DNA of 44,246 bases from Enorma sp964624825 (GCA_964624825.1 CAZUYD010000017.1:1-44246); one strand, 5' to 3'. Counted from the first letter of the stretch, positions 24,004-32,860 are shown. Numbers and translations: made by a program. Notes: generated by a model from the sequence alone, not told the origin.

Positions 24004-26728
24004 GATGACGGCTCCAAACCAGGTACACCGCGGCAGCGACAAGGCCGCACACGCCGACTACCAGGCCAACAATAGGCCAGGCGATGCCCAATCGTACAGC
24101 TCCCGATGTCTGTGCAGACAAGGCGGCAGCAGAAGCGTCCTGGTCATCGGCAGTCGCGCTCTCGGCACTCGCAGGCTCGGCAGACTCATCTGCATCATCG
24201 GCTTCCTCGGCCGCGAAGCCCCCATCGGCATCCTCGTCGGAACTTTGGGCGACCGGTTGCGCCGACGGGGCGATCGACCCGAGAGCCGACGCCGCACCGG
24301 CAAGGCTGCCGCCCGCCGCTGCGGAGTTCGAACCGTTGGGAGTTGTCGCGCCGTTCAACGTGCTGCCGCTGGCTATGCTGCCGGCCAGGTTGCCCGTCAC
24401 GTTATCCGTCGCGCCCCCAGCCGTGCCGCCTCCACCCGAAGACGACGCCGCGCGCACGGCGAAGAGCGTGCCGGAATCGTTGATGTAGTACAGCGTGCCG
24501 TCCGCGCCGCACACGATGCTCGCCATGCAGTAGTTCTGGCTATCGGCCTCGGGCGTGTAGATGAGCTCGGCCGTGGCATCGCCAACCCGGTACCGATAGA
24601 TCCCGCCAGGCTCGGCGTTGCAGGTGAAGTACACATACGTCTCGCTTCCCTGCTGCGATACGAGCGGGCTCGCTTGCACGGCTGCCGGCAGCATGCCGTC
24701 AGTCGTGGCGCTAATGGAATAGTCGATGCTCAGCGTGGCCTCGTCGATGACCACGATGACCCCATAGTAACTCGTGCCACCCCAGCCATTCTCGTAGCCC
24801 TCGATGGACGCGCCGCCCACGTAGATCTTCCCGTCGCTTATGACCGGCGTGGAGGTGGAGGAGGAACCGAAGGCAACCGACCCCGCCTCGCTCAGTTCGC
24901 CAGCACTTCTATCGAGCACGAGCTTGTGAAGCACGCCATCGCGCGTGACCACGAAGAACGTGTCTGAGTCGGAACCGGAGACCACCTTGGCGCGCGTACC
25001 CATACCCAAATCGAGCATCGAGATGATGCTGCCCGTCGCGGCATCGAACACGTGCACGGTGCCCGCATCGTCGGCGATGATCGCGAAATCCCCGCTCACG
25101 ACGGCGCCACCCCAGTAGTATCCGCTCGTTTCGTTCAGATACTGCCAAAGCACCTCGCCTGTCTGCACGTCAACGCAGATGAGGTAGCCGTTATACGTTG
25201 TGGAATAGCTGGCCGCGGCCGTGGCGAAGTAGAGCTTGCCGTCCGCGACGGTGATGCATCCGAGCGCCTGCTGATCTTGCGCCTCGGAATAGCCCGGAAG
25301 CGCGTCGGTAACCCACACCGTTGCGAGCGTGTCGGCGGTGAGCGCCTGCAGGCGGCCGCCATGCATGGGCACGATGATAAGGCCGTCGGTCAACACCATG
25401 CGCGCAACCGAATCGATCGACGCCGCGAGCTGGGCTCGATTAAGCTCCTCGCCTGTTTCCGCATCCTTCATGATGATCTGGTCGCCAACGCAGATGTAGA
25501 GATAGCCATGCGCCACCACAGGATCCGACAGGTAGGTTGCCCAGTCTGAGGAATCCTTGAGCGATTCGGTCCAGGCCGCCTCGGTGTCGCCCGTCGGCGT
25601 GGCAGCGTCGGTGGCACCTTGGCCGTACTCATAGGCGTCATCCCAGTCGGGGTGCGCAGCATCCGGATCGACCGTAACGCCGGAGCCGTCTGAAGCGTCA
25701 GAGTCATCGGCGGAGCCGCTATCGGGGTATCCGGCACCATCTGGCGCATAATACCACGCGATGGAATCGCCCTCGGCAAGCTCCACCTCCGGCGCGCCGA
25801 CCGCGGCGTACTCGCCGTTGTGCCAGAACTGCCAATAAGCGCCCGTCTCGTCATCCCAGCCAAGCACGCGACTATCGGTGGCGGTGATGGTGCTCAGATA
25901 CCAGCCCCAGCTGGTATCGATCTCGTACTCATAGCCGTTCTGGGACAGCAGCTGCTCGGTGAGCACAGCGGCCGTTGTTCCTTCGTCTATCTGCACCGAT
26001 GCTTGAATCCATAGCTCCGTGGAACCGTCGGCGGCGATGCCGTATACCTCCACGAAAACAGAGATCTGCTGCTCATCCTCGGGAAGCGAATCGCCATACG
26101 CGGAGTAGTACAGGACGATGGAATCGCCCGCCTCCAAGATGATCTCGCTCGCGCCCGCATCGGAAGAGGCGCCGTTCTCGAATAGCTGCCAGTACCGTCC
26201 CGTGCTCGCATCCCAGCCAAGCACCCGCGTCGAATCGGTGGGGTCGGTGATGGTGCTCAGGTACCAACCGTAATCGCTGATGCTGTACTCGGCCGCGATG
26301 CCCTGGTCGATGAATACCTGCTCAAAAGCGTCGGATGCCGCAGAACCAGCCGGCACATCGATCGAGGCAGACGCCCATTCCTCGGGGTCGCCGTTTGCGT
26401 CGCGACCGATGATGCGTACCTGCACGGCAATGGTTTCATCTTGCCCGGAGGACGTGACGGCTGTGTCATAGGTTTCCTGCTGGGAGGTTGTGTCGTAGGT
26501 TTCTGGTTGGGAGGCTGAGTCGGTCGCGGTGACCGACTCAGCGGCGGCCGATTCAGCGGTGGCCGATTCAGCGGTGGCCGAGCTGGCGCTATCGGCAGCG
26601 CCCGTCGCCGCCCACGCGGCATGCGGGAGCTGACCCCATACGAGCAATGCCGCCAACGTCGCGGCGAATGCCGTGCGCAGCACCGCCGGCCAGGTGCGCT
26701 TCATGCGCCCTGCCAACCTACTGGTCAT
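23996..26728 (-). CDS. Surface protein: two DUF4430 domains, PQQ-like beta-propeller, C-terminal membrane anchor
   Basis: A 910-residue exported protein. A signal peptide ends near AWA (~41), followed by a short Glu/Ser/Thr repeat linker (TAES units). Two DUF4430-like domains follow (about 100-210 and 220-325). Both contain GWYLSTIT, VLGWD, a YWQ..NG segment and AGDSI/EGDSI before YY. A PQQ/YVTN-type beta-propeller follows (about 385-760) with repeated blades such as VAHGYLYICVGDQIIMKDAETGEEL and VISDGKIYVGGASIEG. A low-complexity Ala/Ser/Asp spacer leads to one TM helix (IVGLVVGVCGLVAAAVYLVW) and a basic tail. A cobalamin riboswitch precedes it. The layout suggests a wall-spanning receptor for a cobamide; function is inferred. 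The ATG at 26728 follows AAAGGG. Confidence 0.85.
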   Translation of the reverse strand: MTSRLAGRMKRTWPAVLRTAFAATLAALLVWGQLPHAAWAATGAADSASSATAESATAESAAAESVTATDSASQPETYDTTSQQETYDTAVTSSGQDETIAVQVRIIGRDANGDPEEWASASIDVPAGSAASDAFEQVFIDQGIAAEYSISDYGWYLSTITDPTDSTRVLGWDASTGRYWQLFENGASSDAGASEIILEAGDSIVLYYSAYGDSLPEDEQQISVFVEVYGIAADGSTELWIQASVQIDEGTTAAVLTEQLLSQNGYEYEIDTSWGWYLSTITATDSRVLGWDDETGAYWQFWHNGEYAAVGAPEVELAEGDSIAWYYAPDGAGYPDSGSADDSDASDGSGVTVDPDAAHPDWDDAYEYGQGATDAATPTGDTEAAWTESLKDSSDWATYLSDPVVAHGYLYICVGDQIIMKDAETGEELNRAQLAASIDSVARMVLTDGLIIVPMHGGRLQALTADTLATVWVTDALPGYSEAQDQQALGCITVADGKLYFATAAASYSTTYNGYLICVDVQTGEVLWQYLNETSGYYWGGAVVSGDFAIIADDAGTVHVFDAATGSIISMLDLGMGTRAKVVSGSDSDTFFVVTRDGVLHKLVLDRSAGELSEAGSVAFGSSSTSTPVISDGKIYVGGASIEGYENGWGGTSYYGVIVVIDEATLSIDYSISATTDGMLPAAVQASPLVSQQGSETYVYFTCNAEPGGIYRYRVGDATAELIYTPEADSQNYCMASIVCGADGTLYYINDSGTLFAVRAASSSGGGGTAGGATDNVTGNLAGSIASGSTLNGATTPNGSNSAAAGGSLAGAASALGSIAPSAQPVAQSSDEDADGGFAAEEADDADESAEPASAESATADDQDASAAALSAQTSGAVRLGIAWPIVGLVVGVCGLVAAAVYLVWSRHHE

Positions 26729-26769
26729 GGCGAACCCTTTCTATCCAGGACCTCGACCGCATACGGTCT

Positions 26770-26900
26770 TCAAACGGAGAGGCATTCCGACTTGATCGCC
26801 ACGCAATCGAGCGGCGAAGTTACGGTTACTGGTATAGCCGGGGACTTTCACCCCGATTCCCCTAAGTGCCGAAGCACCCACGCATGATGCGCCATCCGTC
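26770..26900 (-). ncRNA. Cobalamin riboswitch
   Basis: Minus-strand RNA carries the conserved core of the B12-sensing RNA in order. These are a GTGCTTCGGCAC hairpin, GGGGAATCGGGGTGAAAGTC, CCCGGCTATACCAGTAACCG followed by TAA, and downstream AAGTCGGAATGCC. These match the consensus (GGGAA..GGTGAAA.TCC, GC.CCGCAACTGTAA, GTCAGGATACC). A small hairpin (GACCG/CGGTC, near 26755-26768) lies between the aptamer and the AAAGGG ribosome site, fitting translational control. It governs the beta-propeller/DUF4430 gene pair. The exact 5' end is approximate. I could not place a promoter with confidence at 26901-26945. Confidence 0.88.
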
Positions 26901-26950
26901 AGGTCAATGAAATTGTGTACAGCATAGGAGAAACGTCGCCCAAACGCCAC

Positions 26951-26979
26951 GAAAAAGGGAGCCGAAGCGCCAAGCGGCT
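26951..26979 (-). terminator. Terminator downstream of lgt and its duplicated tail
   Basis: Minus strand: AGCCG, ten-base loop, CGGCT, CCC, TTTTT. It separates lgt from the riboswitch unit. Confidence 0.55.
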
Positions 26980-27045
26980 ATCGATGCCGCGACGCTCGCG
27001 ACATGCACGCGCGACGGCTCCGTATCGCCGAGAATCGAATCCAGC

Positions 27046-27177
27046 GCGCCGCACCAACATAGCCGCGCTGCGGGCGCACCGTGCGAAGCGCATGCCCGAT
27101 GAGCACAGCTCCCCCACAACGAGCGGTCGAGTGATTTTTCTGCGCACCCCAGGTGATGACGCCGCCCAGATCGCGCG
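27046..27177 (-). pseudogene. Decayed duplicate of the lgt 3' end
   Basis: Immediately after lgt, about 125 bases repeat the last part of lgt with roughly 80% identity in the best stretch (27064-27125 against about 27203-27265), including an exact GGTGATGACGCCGCCCAG. In frame it reads LGGVITWG, then GGAVLIGHALRTVRPQRGYVGAAR, against lgt LGGVITMG, GIALIWHARRTAHPQCDYLGARR. It lacks the rest of the gene and a start codon. It is a tandem-duplication remnant and not expected to be functional. Confidence 0.75.
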
Positions 27178-28005
27178 TCAGCGCCGCGCGCCAAGATAAT
27201 CGCACTGCGGGTGCGCCGTGCGGCGCGCATGCCAGATGAGCGCGATCCCCGCCACGACGAGCGGCAACGAGAGAAGCTGTCCCATGGTGATGACGCCGCC
27301 CAGGATATAGCCCAGCTGCGCGTCGGGCACGCGGACAAACTCGATAAGGAAGCGGACGATACCGTAGCCCAAGATGAACACGCCCATATAGCTCCCCTGG
27401 GGAAGCGGTGGGTTGCGGCGGCTCAATACATAGAGCAGCACAAACAGCACGATACCCTCGAGAAACGCCTCGTATAGCTGCGAAGGGTGACGCGCTTCAT
27501 CGCCCGCCGCGCCGCCGAAGACCACGCCCCAGGGCAGATCGGTCGGCTTGCCCCATAGCTCGCCGTTCGCGAAATTCGCGCAGCGCCCCAAGCAAAGCGC
27601 GATGGGCACGCCAATCGCAACCAAGTCTGCCACGGTCCAGGCGGAAATCTTATACAGCCGGCACACGATCACGCCGCCTACGATGCCGCCGACCAGCCCG
27701 CCGTGGAAGCTCATGCCGCCTTGGTTGGTCGCGAGGATCTCGAGCGGATGCTCCCAGTAATACCCGTCACCGTAAAAGATGACGTAGAACAGGCGCGCGC
27801 CAATAACGAGGCCGATCACCACGCCGAACACGATCGTCATGAGGTCATCGCTCGAAATGGAAAGCCCCCAGCGGCGCTGGGTGCGATACATCATGATGCC
27901 GCAGATGATGGCGCCCACCGCGTAGGCCACACCATACCAGTAGATGGTGATCGGCCCCACGGAGAGCGCCACCGGGTCTAAGCTTTGATAGAGTTCGGTA
28001 AGCAT
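27178..28005 (-). CDS. lgt: Prolipoprotein diacylglyceryl transferase
   Basis: An integral membrane enzyme that lipidates the lipobox cysteine of prolipoproteins; its clients in this window include MetQ and the ABC binding protein. 275 residues with about seven TM helices. Family motifs are GGMSFHGGLVGGIVGG and the signature GRCANFANGELWGKPTDLPWG with the essential Arg/Asn/Glu, then HPSQLYEA. The C-terminus is extended by about 20 hydrophilic residues encoded by the region that is duplicated downstream. The ATG at 28005 is the only good start. Confidence 0.95.
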   Translation of the reverse strand: MLTELYQSLDPVALSVGPITIYWYGVAYAVGAIICGIMMYRTQRRWGLSISSDDLMTIVFGVVIGLVIGARLFYVIFYGDGYYWEHPLEILATNQGGMSFHGGLVGGIVGGVIVCRLYKISAWTVADLVAIGVPIALCLGRCANFANGELWGKPTDLPWGVVFGGAAGDEARHPSQLYEAFLEGIVLFVLLYVLSRRNPPLPQGSYMGVFILGYGIVRFLIEFVRVPDAQLGYILGGVITMGQLLSLPLVVAGIALIWHARRTAHPQCDYLGARR

Positions 28006-28048
28006 GGGTCACATTCCTCGCGCTCCGGCGCAGCTGCTTGCGCACCTA

Positions 28049-28333
28049 TTAGAAGGGTGCGTACTCGTCATAGAGGTCGCTCAAGCCGCCATCGGCGATA
28101 TCGTTCACCGCAACGACGCGCGTCACGCCTGGGACGTGCTCTTTCAAGATGCGCTCGATACCCATGGAAAGCGTCAGCTGGCTCATCGGACACCCTGCGC
28201 ACGCACCCTGCAGCTCGAGCGACACGACGCCGTCCTCGTCCACGCCAACATATTCCATATCGCCGCCGTCCGCCTGAAGGTTGGGACGAATCTCCTCGAG
28301 TACCTGCTTAAGAAGCTCTTCATTTACCGCCAC
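28049..28333 (-). CDS. NifU C-terminal-domain protein (Nfu-type Fe-S carrier)
   Basis: A 94-residue stand-alone NifU-like domain: EEIRPNLQADGGDMEYV followed by LELQGACAGCPMSQLTL, whose CxxC binds an Fe-S cluster in the family. It probably serves as an Fe-S carrier or scaffold. The GTG at 28333 lies behind AAAGGAGCCCCT; the ATG at 28384 gives an N-terminus without homology. It ends 43 bases before lgt and may be co-transcribed with it. Confidence 0.85.
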   Translation of the reverse strand: MAVNEELLKQVLEEIRPNLQADGGDMEYVGVDEDGVVSLELQGACAGCPMSQLTLSMGIERILKEHVPGVTRVVAVNDIADGGLSDLYDEYAPF

Positions 28334-28617
28334 AGGGGCTCCTTTCAACGAAAACGCGAGCGCAGCGCTCGCAGATGGGTTCATAGTACTACATCATACC
28401 GGCAAACGGTGCACGTCGCGCGCTACCGAGAAACGCCTCTTCCCTGTAGATGCCGGCACGCAACGCGCGTTTCGCCCCATCCATTTGGCATCTCGATGGC
28501 AGCGCACTGGACGGGCATCCGCGTATACGAACGCCCGCCCATGGATCGCGCCCCACCCCGGGCATGAATTGTTGGGAAATGCGCACACATTTCACCAAAA
28601 ACTGAAAAGGATGACGC

Positions 28618-28645
28618 TTGTGTGGTGATTTTGTGGTGACAGAAT
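28618..28645 (+). promoter_or_regulatory. Promoter-like region with direct repeats before the PTS regulator
   Basis: TGTGGTGA occurs twice, at 28621-28628 and 28632-28639, an 11-base period (one helical turn). A weak promoter (TTGTGT, 17 bases, AGAATA) overlaps the repeats and lies just upstream of an AAGGAGG. The repeats could be a binding site for the regulator itself. The remainder of the gap 28334-28617 shows no gene. Confidence 0.4.
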
Positions 28646-28666
28646 AAAATCAAGGAGGTCACTGTT

Positions 28667-30886
28667 TTGAACACGCGTCGACGCTACGAAATAAAGCTGC
28701 TGGCAGAGCGGGGTAAGGTCGACCTCGAGCTCGTCGCTGCGCATTTCGACGTGAGCCTGCGCTCCGTGCGCTACGACATCGACGCCCTGAACAAAAAGCT
28801 CATGCGCGTACTCGCATCTACCGGTGCAACCTCACCCGATGGCAAGGATGCCCTGCCGCTGGAGGCTGAAGCGTTCAACGCCGACGGCTCCGCGCGCGAG
28901 CCGATCACCGTACGCGCCAAAGTTGCCTCGCTCGACGACCGCATTCCGCGTCAAATCGTCTCGGCGCTGGCGAGCGACCCCGATGACATAAGCGCGGCAC
29001 CGCTGCCGGCAGAGGAGCGCGCCCTTGCGATCGTTTCGATGCTGTGCTGGTCGGACGACTTCATTACCGTGCAAGATTTCGCCGACGAATTTCAGGTGAG
29101 CCGCGCGACCGCCACCCGCGACCTCACGAGCGTCTATGAATACTGCGAGCAAAACGGTCTGGAGATCGAGCGGAGCCGCGGTAAAGGCGTGCGCGTCACA
29201 TCGGACGAGAGCGTGCGGAGGCGCGTATTCGCCCGGGTGGTGCGCGATTATCGCAACATCAGCAGTTCGCATTCGAGCTTCGAGGTGGTCGATTACCTCA
29301 ACTGGTTCCCTGCCGACGAGCTCACCGCCATCGCCGACATCGTGCGCGAGGCCGAGCGGGAATCTGGGCTCGTGCTCGACGACACCGCGTTCGAGGCTAT
29401 CGTGATCCACGTGGCGCTCTCGATCAAGCGCGTCCGCAGCGGCATCGACTACGGCGCGCCACTCGATGCGACGCTGCTGCTCGAAGAAGGCGGCACCCAG
29501 CTGAAGATGGCGGACGCCATCATATCGAAGGTTCAGCAAACCTTTGGCGTCGAGCTGCCTTCGGGCGAGTGCTACTACATCGAGGTTCACATGGGTGCCC
29601 GCTCGACCGAGGTTGCGTCGACGCTCGTCTCTGGCGGGGTCGGGCTTGAGTTCGCGGTGATACAGTTCATCGTCGAGATATCGCGCATGCTGCACATCGA
29701 CCTCTTGCATGACAACCGCCTGTTCGACCGCCTCATCCAGCACATCAAGGGCAGCATTTACCGCAAAAAGGTAAGCATGCTGTTCGAAAACCCCATGCGC
29801 GACGAGCTCCTGAGCAGCTATGCCGAACATGCCCAGGTCGTACGCGACGCACTCGAACGCGTCGGCATGAACCAATACATCGTCATGACCGACGACGAAG
29901 TCTCGTACATCCTCCTGCATGTCGAGGCCGCCATCGTGAACAACGATCCGCGTGAGCCGCGCCGCCCCAACGTCGTGGTGGTATGCTCCACGGGCTTTGG
30001 AACCGCCGAGCTCCTCGCCGCCGAGATCGGCCGCTACTTCGATGTCAACCTCATCGCGAACATCCCGGCGCACCAAGCCCCGACGCTCACGGCAGATATT
30101 GGCATCGACCTGGTGATATCAACCGTGCCGCTCAGCATAGCGGTGCCGCTGGTAGAGGTTCGCCCGCTGCTCAAGCAGGAGGACGTCCTCAAGATTTCCG
30201 ACGCGCTCTCCAACATGGGCTTCACGTTCGCCCTTGAGCGCGCCAACGCCTCGGCCGCGCGCGAATCCTCGCCAGCCGCCCCGGCCGCGCAAGCCCCGTC
30301 GCACCCCGCAGCAGCGCCGACGCGAGAAACCGCCTCGCCTGGTTCTACCATGCGCGGTGCGCAGGCGCGTCCGGCGCGCGCGAGCACGGGGCGGATGCCG
30401 CTATATGGCGGCCTGCTGTGCGACTATCTTGCCGGCCATGTGGTACTCGACGCGCCCGCCTCCACGTGGCAAGACGCGGTGCGCGCCGCCGGGCAACCGC
30501 TCATAGCGACCGGCGCCATCGACCCTGCATATGTCGATGCCGTCATTGGAAACATCGCTGAGCTTGGCCCGTATGTGGTCATCACCAAGCATGTGGCGCT
30601 GCCTCATGCCAAGAGCTCCGAACACGTGCGCCGCACCTCTATATCGTGCGTGCGCCTTGCCGCGCCCGTCGCGTTCGGCAGTAAGGCAAACGATCCGGTT
30701 CGCTACGTGTTCATGCTCGCATGCGCAGACACCATCTCGCATACGCAAGCTCTGGTGAACCTCGCCAACCTGTTGCAGACCCCAGAGTTCATGGACGTCC
30801 TTGCCTGCACTCAACATGCTGAGGACATCGTGAACTACGTCTCTTCGTATGAACGTTCGGCGCGCGATGCAAACGGAAGGGGGTGA
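28667..30886 (+). CDS. PRD-domain transcriptional regulator with EIIB-like and EIIA domains
   Basis: A 739-residue multi-domain regulator of the MtlR/LicR class. It has an N-terminal helix-turn-helix (FDVSLRSVRYDIDALNKKL), a second HTH (FQVSRATATRDLTSVYEYC, about 140-165), two PTS regulation domains (about 190-410), an EIIB-like segment NVVVVCSTGFGTAELLA and a C-terminal EIIA domain (from about 580) with HVALPHAKSS carrying the phospho-His. A Pro/Ala-rich linker joins the last two. The TTG start lies eight bases after AAGGAGG. It heads the PTS operon and ends four bases before the EIIA gene. By family, PTS phosphorylation of the PRDs and EIIA adjusts activity to substrate availability. Confidence 0.9.
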   Translation: MNTRRRYEIKLLAERGKVDLELVAAHFDVSLRSVRYDIDALNKKLMRVLASTGATSPDGKDALPLEAEAFNADGSAREPITVRAKVASLDDRIPRQIVSALASDPDDISAAPLPAEERALAIVSMLCWSDDFITVQDFADEFQVSRATATRDLTSVYEYCEQNGLEIERSRGKGVRVTSDESVRRRVFARVVRDYRNISSSHSSFEVVDYLNWFPADELTAIADIVREAERESGLVLDDTAFEAIVIHVALSIKRVRSGIDYGAPLDATLLLEEGGTQLKMADAIISKVQQTFGVELPSGECYYIEVHMGARSTEVASTLVSGGVGLEFAVIQFIVEISRMLHIDLLHDNRLFDRLIQHIKGSIYRKKVSMLFENPMRDELLSSYAEHAQVVRDALERVGMNQYIVMTDDEVSYILLHVEAAIVNNDPREPRRPNVVVVCSTGFGTAELLAAEIGRYFDVNLIANIPAHQAPTLTADIGIDLVISTVPLSIAVPLVEVRPLLKQEDVLKISDALSNMGFTFALERANASAARESSPAAPAAQAPSHPAAAPTRETASPGSTMRGAQARPARASTGRMPLYGGLLCDYLAGHVVLDAPASTWQDAVRAAGQPLIATGAIDPAYVDAVIGNIAELGPYVVITKHVALPHAKSSEHVRRTSISCVRLAAPVAFGSKANDPVRYVFMLACADTISHTQALVNLANLLQTPEFMDVLACTQHAEDIVNYVSSYERSARDANGRG

Positions 30887-30890
30887 ACCC

Positions 30891-31361
30891 ATGAACCAGG
30901 AAGCTATGACCATCGAAGCGCTGGTCAAGCGTGAGAATGTTCAGATCGTCGACCACGTCGACACGTGGGAGGAAGCCATCCATGTGGCTGTAACCCCCCT
31001 TGTCACGGGCGGCTACGTTGAAGCCCGCTATATTGACGGCATCATCGAGAACACGCACGAATTAGGGCCGTACTACGTAATCTGCCCCGATCTGGCGTTG
31101 CTCCATGCTCGCCCCGAACAAGGCGTCATCTCCCAACAGCTCGCGCTGACCGTGCTCCGTACGCCGGTTCGCTTCAAACCCGAAGGGCCAGACGTCCGCG
31201 TGCTCGTAACGCTTGCAGCCGTTGACGCGGACTCCCACATCGAGGCGATGAAGCGACTTGCCATGCTGCTCTCGAATCCAAAGAATATCGAAGCGCTCGC
31301 GGAGTCTGCCGATGCGGATGAGGCGTATCGCCTGTTTGCGAGCGCGCCCGTTGGGGTGTAG
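30891..31361 (+). CDS. PTS EIIA component, ascorbate/fructose-mannitol type
   Basis: A 156-residue phosphocarrier that passes phosphate from HPr to the EIIB. The phospho-His lies in PDLALLHARPEQGV, as in UlaC/SgaA proteins; ELGPYYVICP precedes it. The ATG at 30891 follows GGAAGGGGGTGAACCC. It is related to the EIIA domain at the end of the preceding regulator, which has a similar ELGPYVVITKHVALPHA segment. That suggests the regulator domain arose from a PTS EIIA like this one. Confidence 0.9.
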   Translation: MNQEAMTIEALVKRENVQIVDHVDTWEEAIHVAVTPLVTGGYVEARYIDGIIENTHELGPYYVICPDLALLHARPEQGVISQQLALTVLRTPVRFKPEGPDVRVLVTLAAVDADSHIEAMKRLAMLLSNPKNIEALAESADADEAYRLFASAPVGV

Positions 31362-31435
31362 TGGTCTTGGGCGCCGTTTGAGACGAAAGGCCTTGAACGA
31401 CGCGCTGACCTTGTGGTTCAAAGAAAGGAATGAAC

Positions 31436-32860
31436 GTGGACGCTATAATTAATTTCATCGTTAACATCCTGTCCACCCCGGCTATCCTCGTCGGTTTGCT
31501 CACGCTTCTCGGCAACGCGCTGCTACGCAAGCCGTTCGAGGACATCGTTTCAAGCACCATCAAGACCGTCGTGGGCTTCTTGGTGCTCAACGCAGGCTCG
31601 GCATATCTGCAGTCTGACTCGCTGAACGCGTTCGGCGAGGTCTTCAACTACGCCTTCAACATGCAGGGCGTCGTGCCCAACAACGAGGCCGTCGTGTCCA
31701 TGGCCCTGAACGACTTCGGCCAGGCTTCCGCCATCATCATGTGCATCGCCATGATTCTCAACATCGTGCTCGCGCGCTTCTCGCGCCTGCGCTACATCTT
31801 CCTCACCGGTCACCATACGCTGTACATGGCCTGCATGCTTGCGGTCGTGCTCTCCATCGGTGGTCTCGAGGGCTGGCCGCTCTACATCGCGGGCGGCTGC
31901 ATCTGCTCGCTGATCATGGCGCTCTCGCCGGCATATTGCCAGCATACGTTCCGCAAGGTCGCCAAGACCGATTCCATCGCGCTCGGTCATTTCGGTGGCA
32001 TTGGCTACGCGATTTCCGGCCAGGTTGGCAAGCTCTTCAAGGGCGGCAAGTCTTCCGAGGATATCAACTTCCCCAAGCGTTTGATCTTCCTGCGCGACAC
32101 CACCGTCGCCATCTCCATCACCATGATGGTGTTCTTCATCCTCGTCACCGGCGTGGCCGTGGGCCGCGGCATCCTGGCCGAGGATCCCTCGCAGTTCAGC
32201 TATCTCAACACCCTGCTCAATGTTGACACCGAGACCGAGACCAACTGGCTCGTCTGGGCCATCACCTGCGGTATGTCGTTCGCCGGTGCCGTCTACATCA
32301 TCCTCGCAGGCGTCCGCATGGTCGTCGGCGAGATCGTGCCCGCCTTCAAGGGCATCGCGACCAAGCTCGTCCCGGGTGCCGTGCCGGCCATCGACTGCCC
32401 CGTCTGCTTCCCCTACGCTCCCAACGCCGTCATCATCGGCTTCCTGGTGTCCTTCGTGGGCGGCATCGTGGGTCTCGTCGTGCTCGGCGTCATCAACGCC
32501 AGCATGATGCCCGTCGCACTGATCCTCCCCGGCGTCGTCGCGCACTTCTTCTGCGGCGCCACCGCGGGCGTGTTCGGCAACGCCGAAGGCGGCCTCAAGG
32601 GCTGCATCGCAGGCGCGTTCGTGCACGGCCTGCTCATCACCTTCCTGCCCGCCATCTGCATGCCGGTGTTCACCGCCCTTGGCTTCACGGCCGCCACATT
32701 CTCGGATGCCGACTTCTCCTGGATTGGTATCCTGTTTGGTAACATGGCACAGGTTTCTCCGGGCATGCCGTTGCTCATCGCCTGCGTCGTGTGCTTCTGC
32801 CTGCCGATCGTTTACAACCTGATCGCACCTAAGAAGAAGGCAGAGGACGCTGCCGAGTAA
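31436..32860 (+). CDS. PTS EIIC component, ascorbate-type (UlaA/SgaT family)
   Basis: The membrane channel of the PTS: about 474 residues and ten or more TM helices. It begins DAIINFIVNILSTPAILVG and has GHHTLYMACM and the late segment ALILPGVVAHFFCGATAGVFGNA, as in UlaA. I prefer the GTG at 31436 (six bases after AAAGGA) to the ATG at 31430, which touches the ribosome site. The family transports L-ascorbate in E. coli. No ascorbate-6-phosphate lactonase or UlaD/E/F genes are seen here, so another sugar or sugar acid is likely. Confidence 0.9.
   Translation: MDAIINFIVNILSTPAILVGLLTLLGNALLRKPFEDIVSSTIKTVVGFLVLNAGSAYLQSDSLNAFGEVFNYAFNMQGVVPNNEAVVSMALNDFGQASAIIMCIAMILNIVLARFSRLRYIFLTGHHTLYMACMLAVVLSIGGLEGWPLYIAGGCICSLIMALSPAYCQHTFRKVAKTDSIALGHFGGIGYAISGQVGKLFKGGKSSEDINFPKRLIFLRDTTVAISITMMVFFILVTGVAVGRGILAEDPSQFSYLNTLLNVDTETETNWLVWAITCGMSFAGAVYIILAGVRMVVGEIVPAFKGIATKLVPGAVPAIDCPVCFPYAPNAVIIGFLVSFVGGIVGLVVLGVINASMMPVALILPGVVAHFFCGATAGVFGNAEGGLKGCIAGAFVHGLLITFLPAICMPVFTALGFTAATFSDADFSWIGILFGNMAQVSPGMPLLIACVVCFCLPIVYNLIAPKKKAEDAAE

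Noticed and set aside
23858..24967. 369-codon plus-strand frame
   Set aside because: Antisense to the beta-propeller and DUF4430 genes, Arg-rich, no motifs.
26899..27338. 144-codon minus-strand ORF spanning the lgt end
   Set aside because: Out of frame with lgt over most of its length; the real signal here is the duplicated lgt tail.
28832..30076. 414-codon minus-strand frame
   Set aside because: Antisense to the PRD regulator, no motifs.
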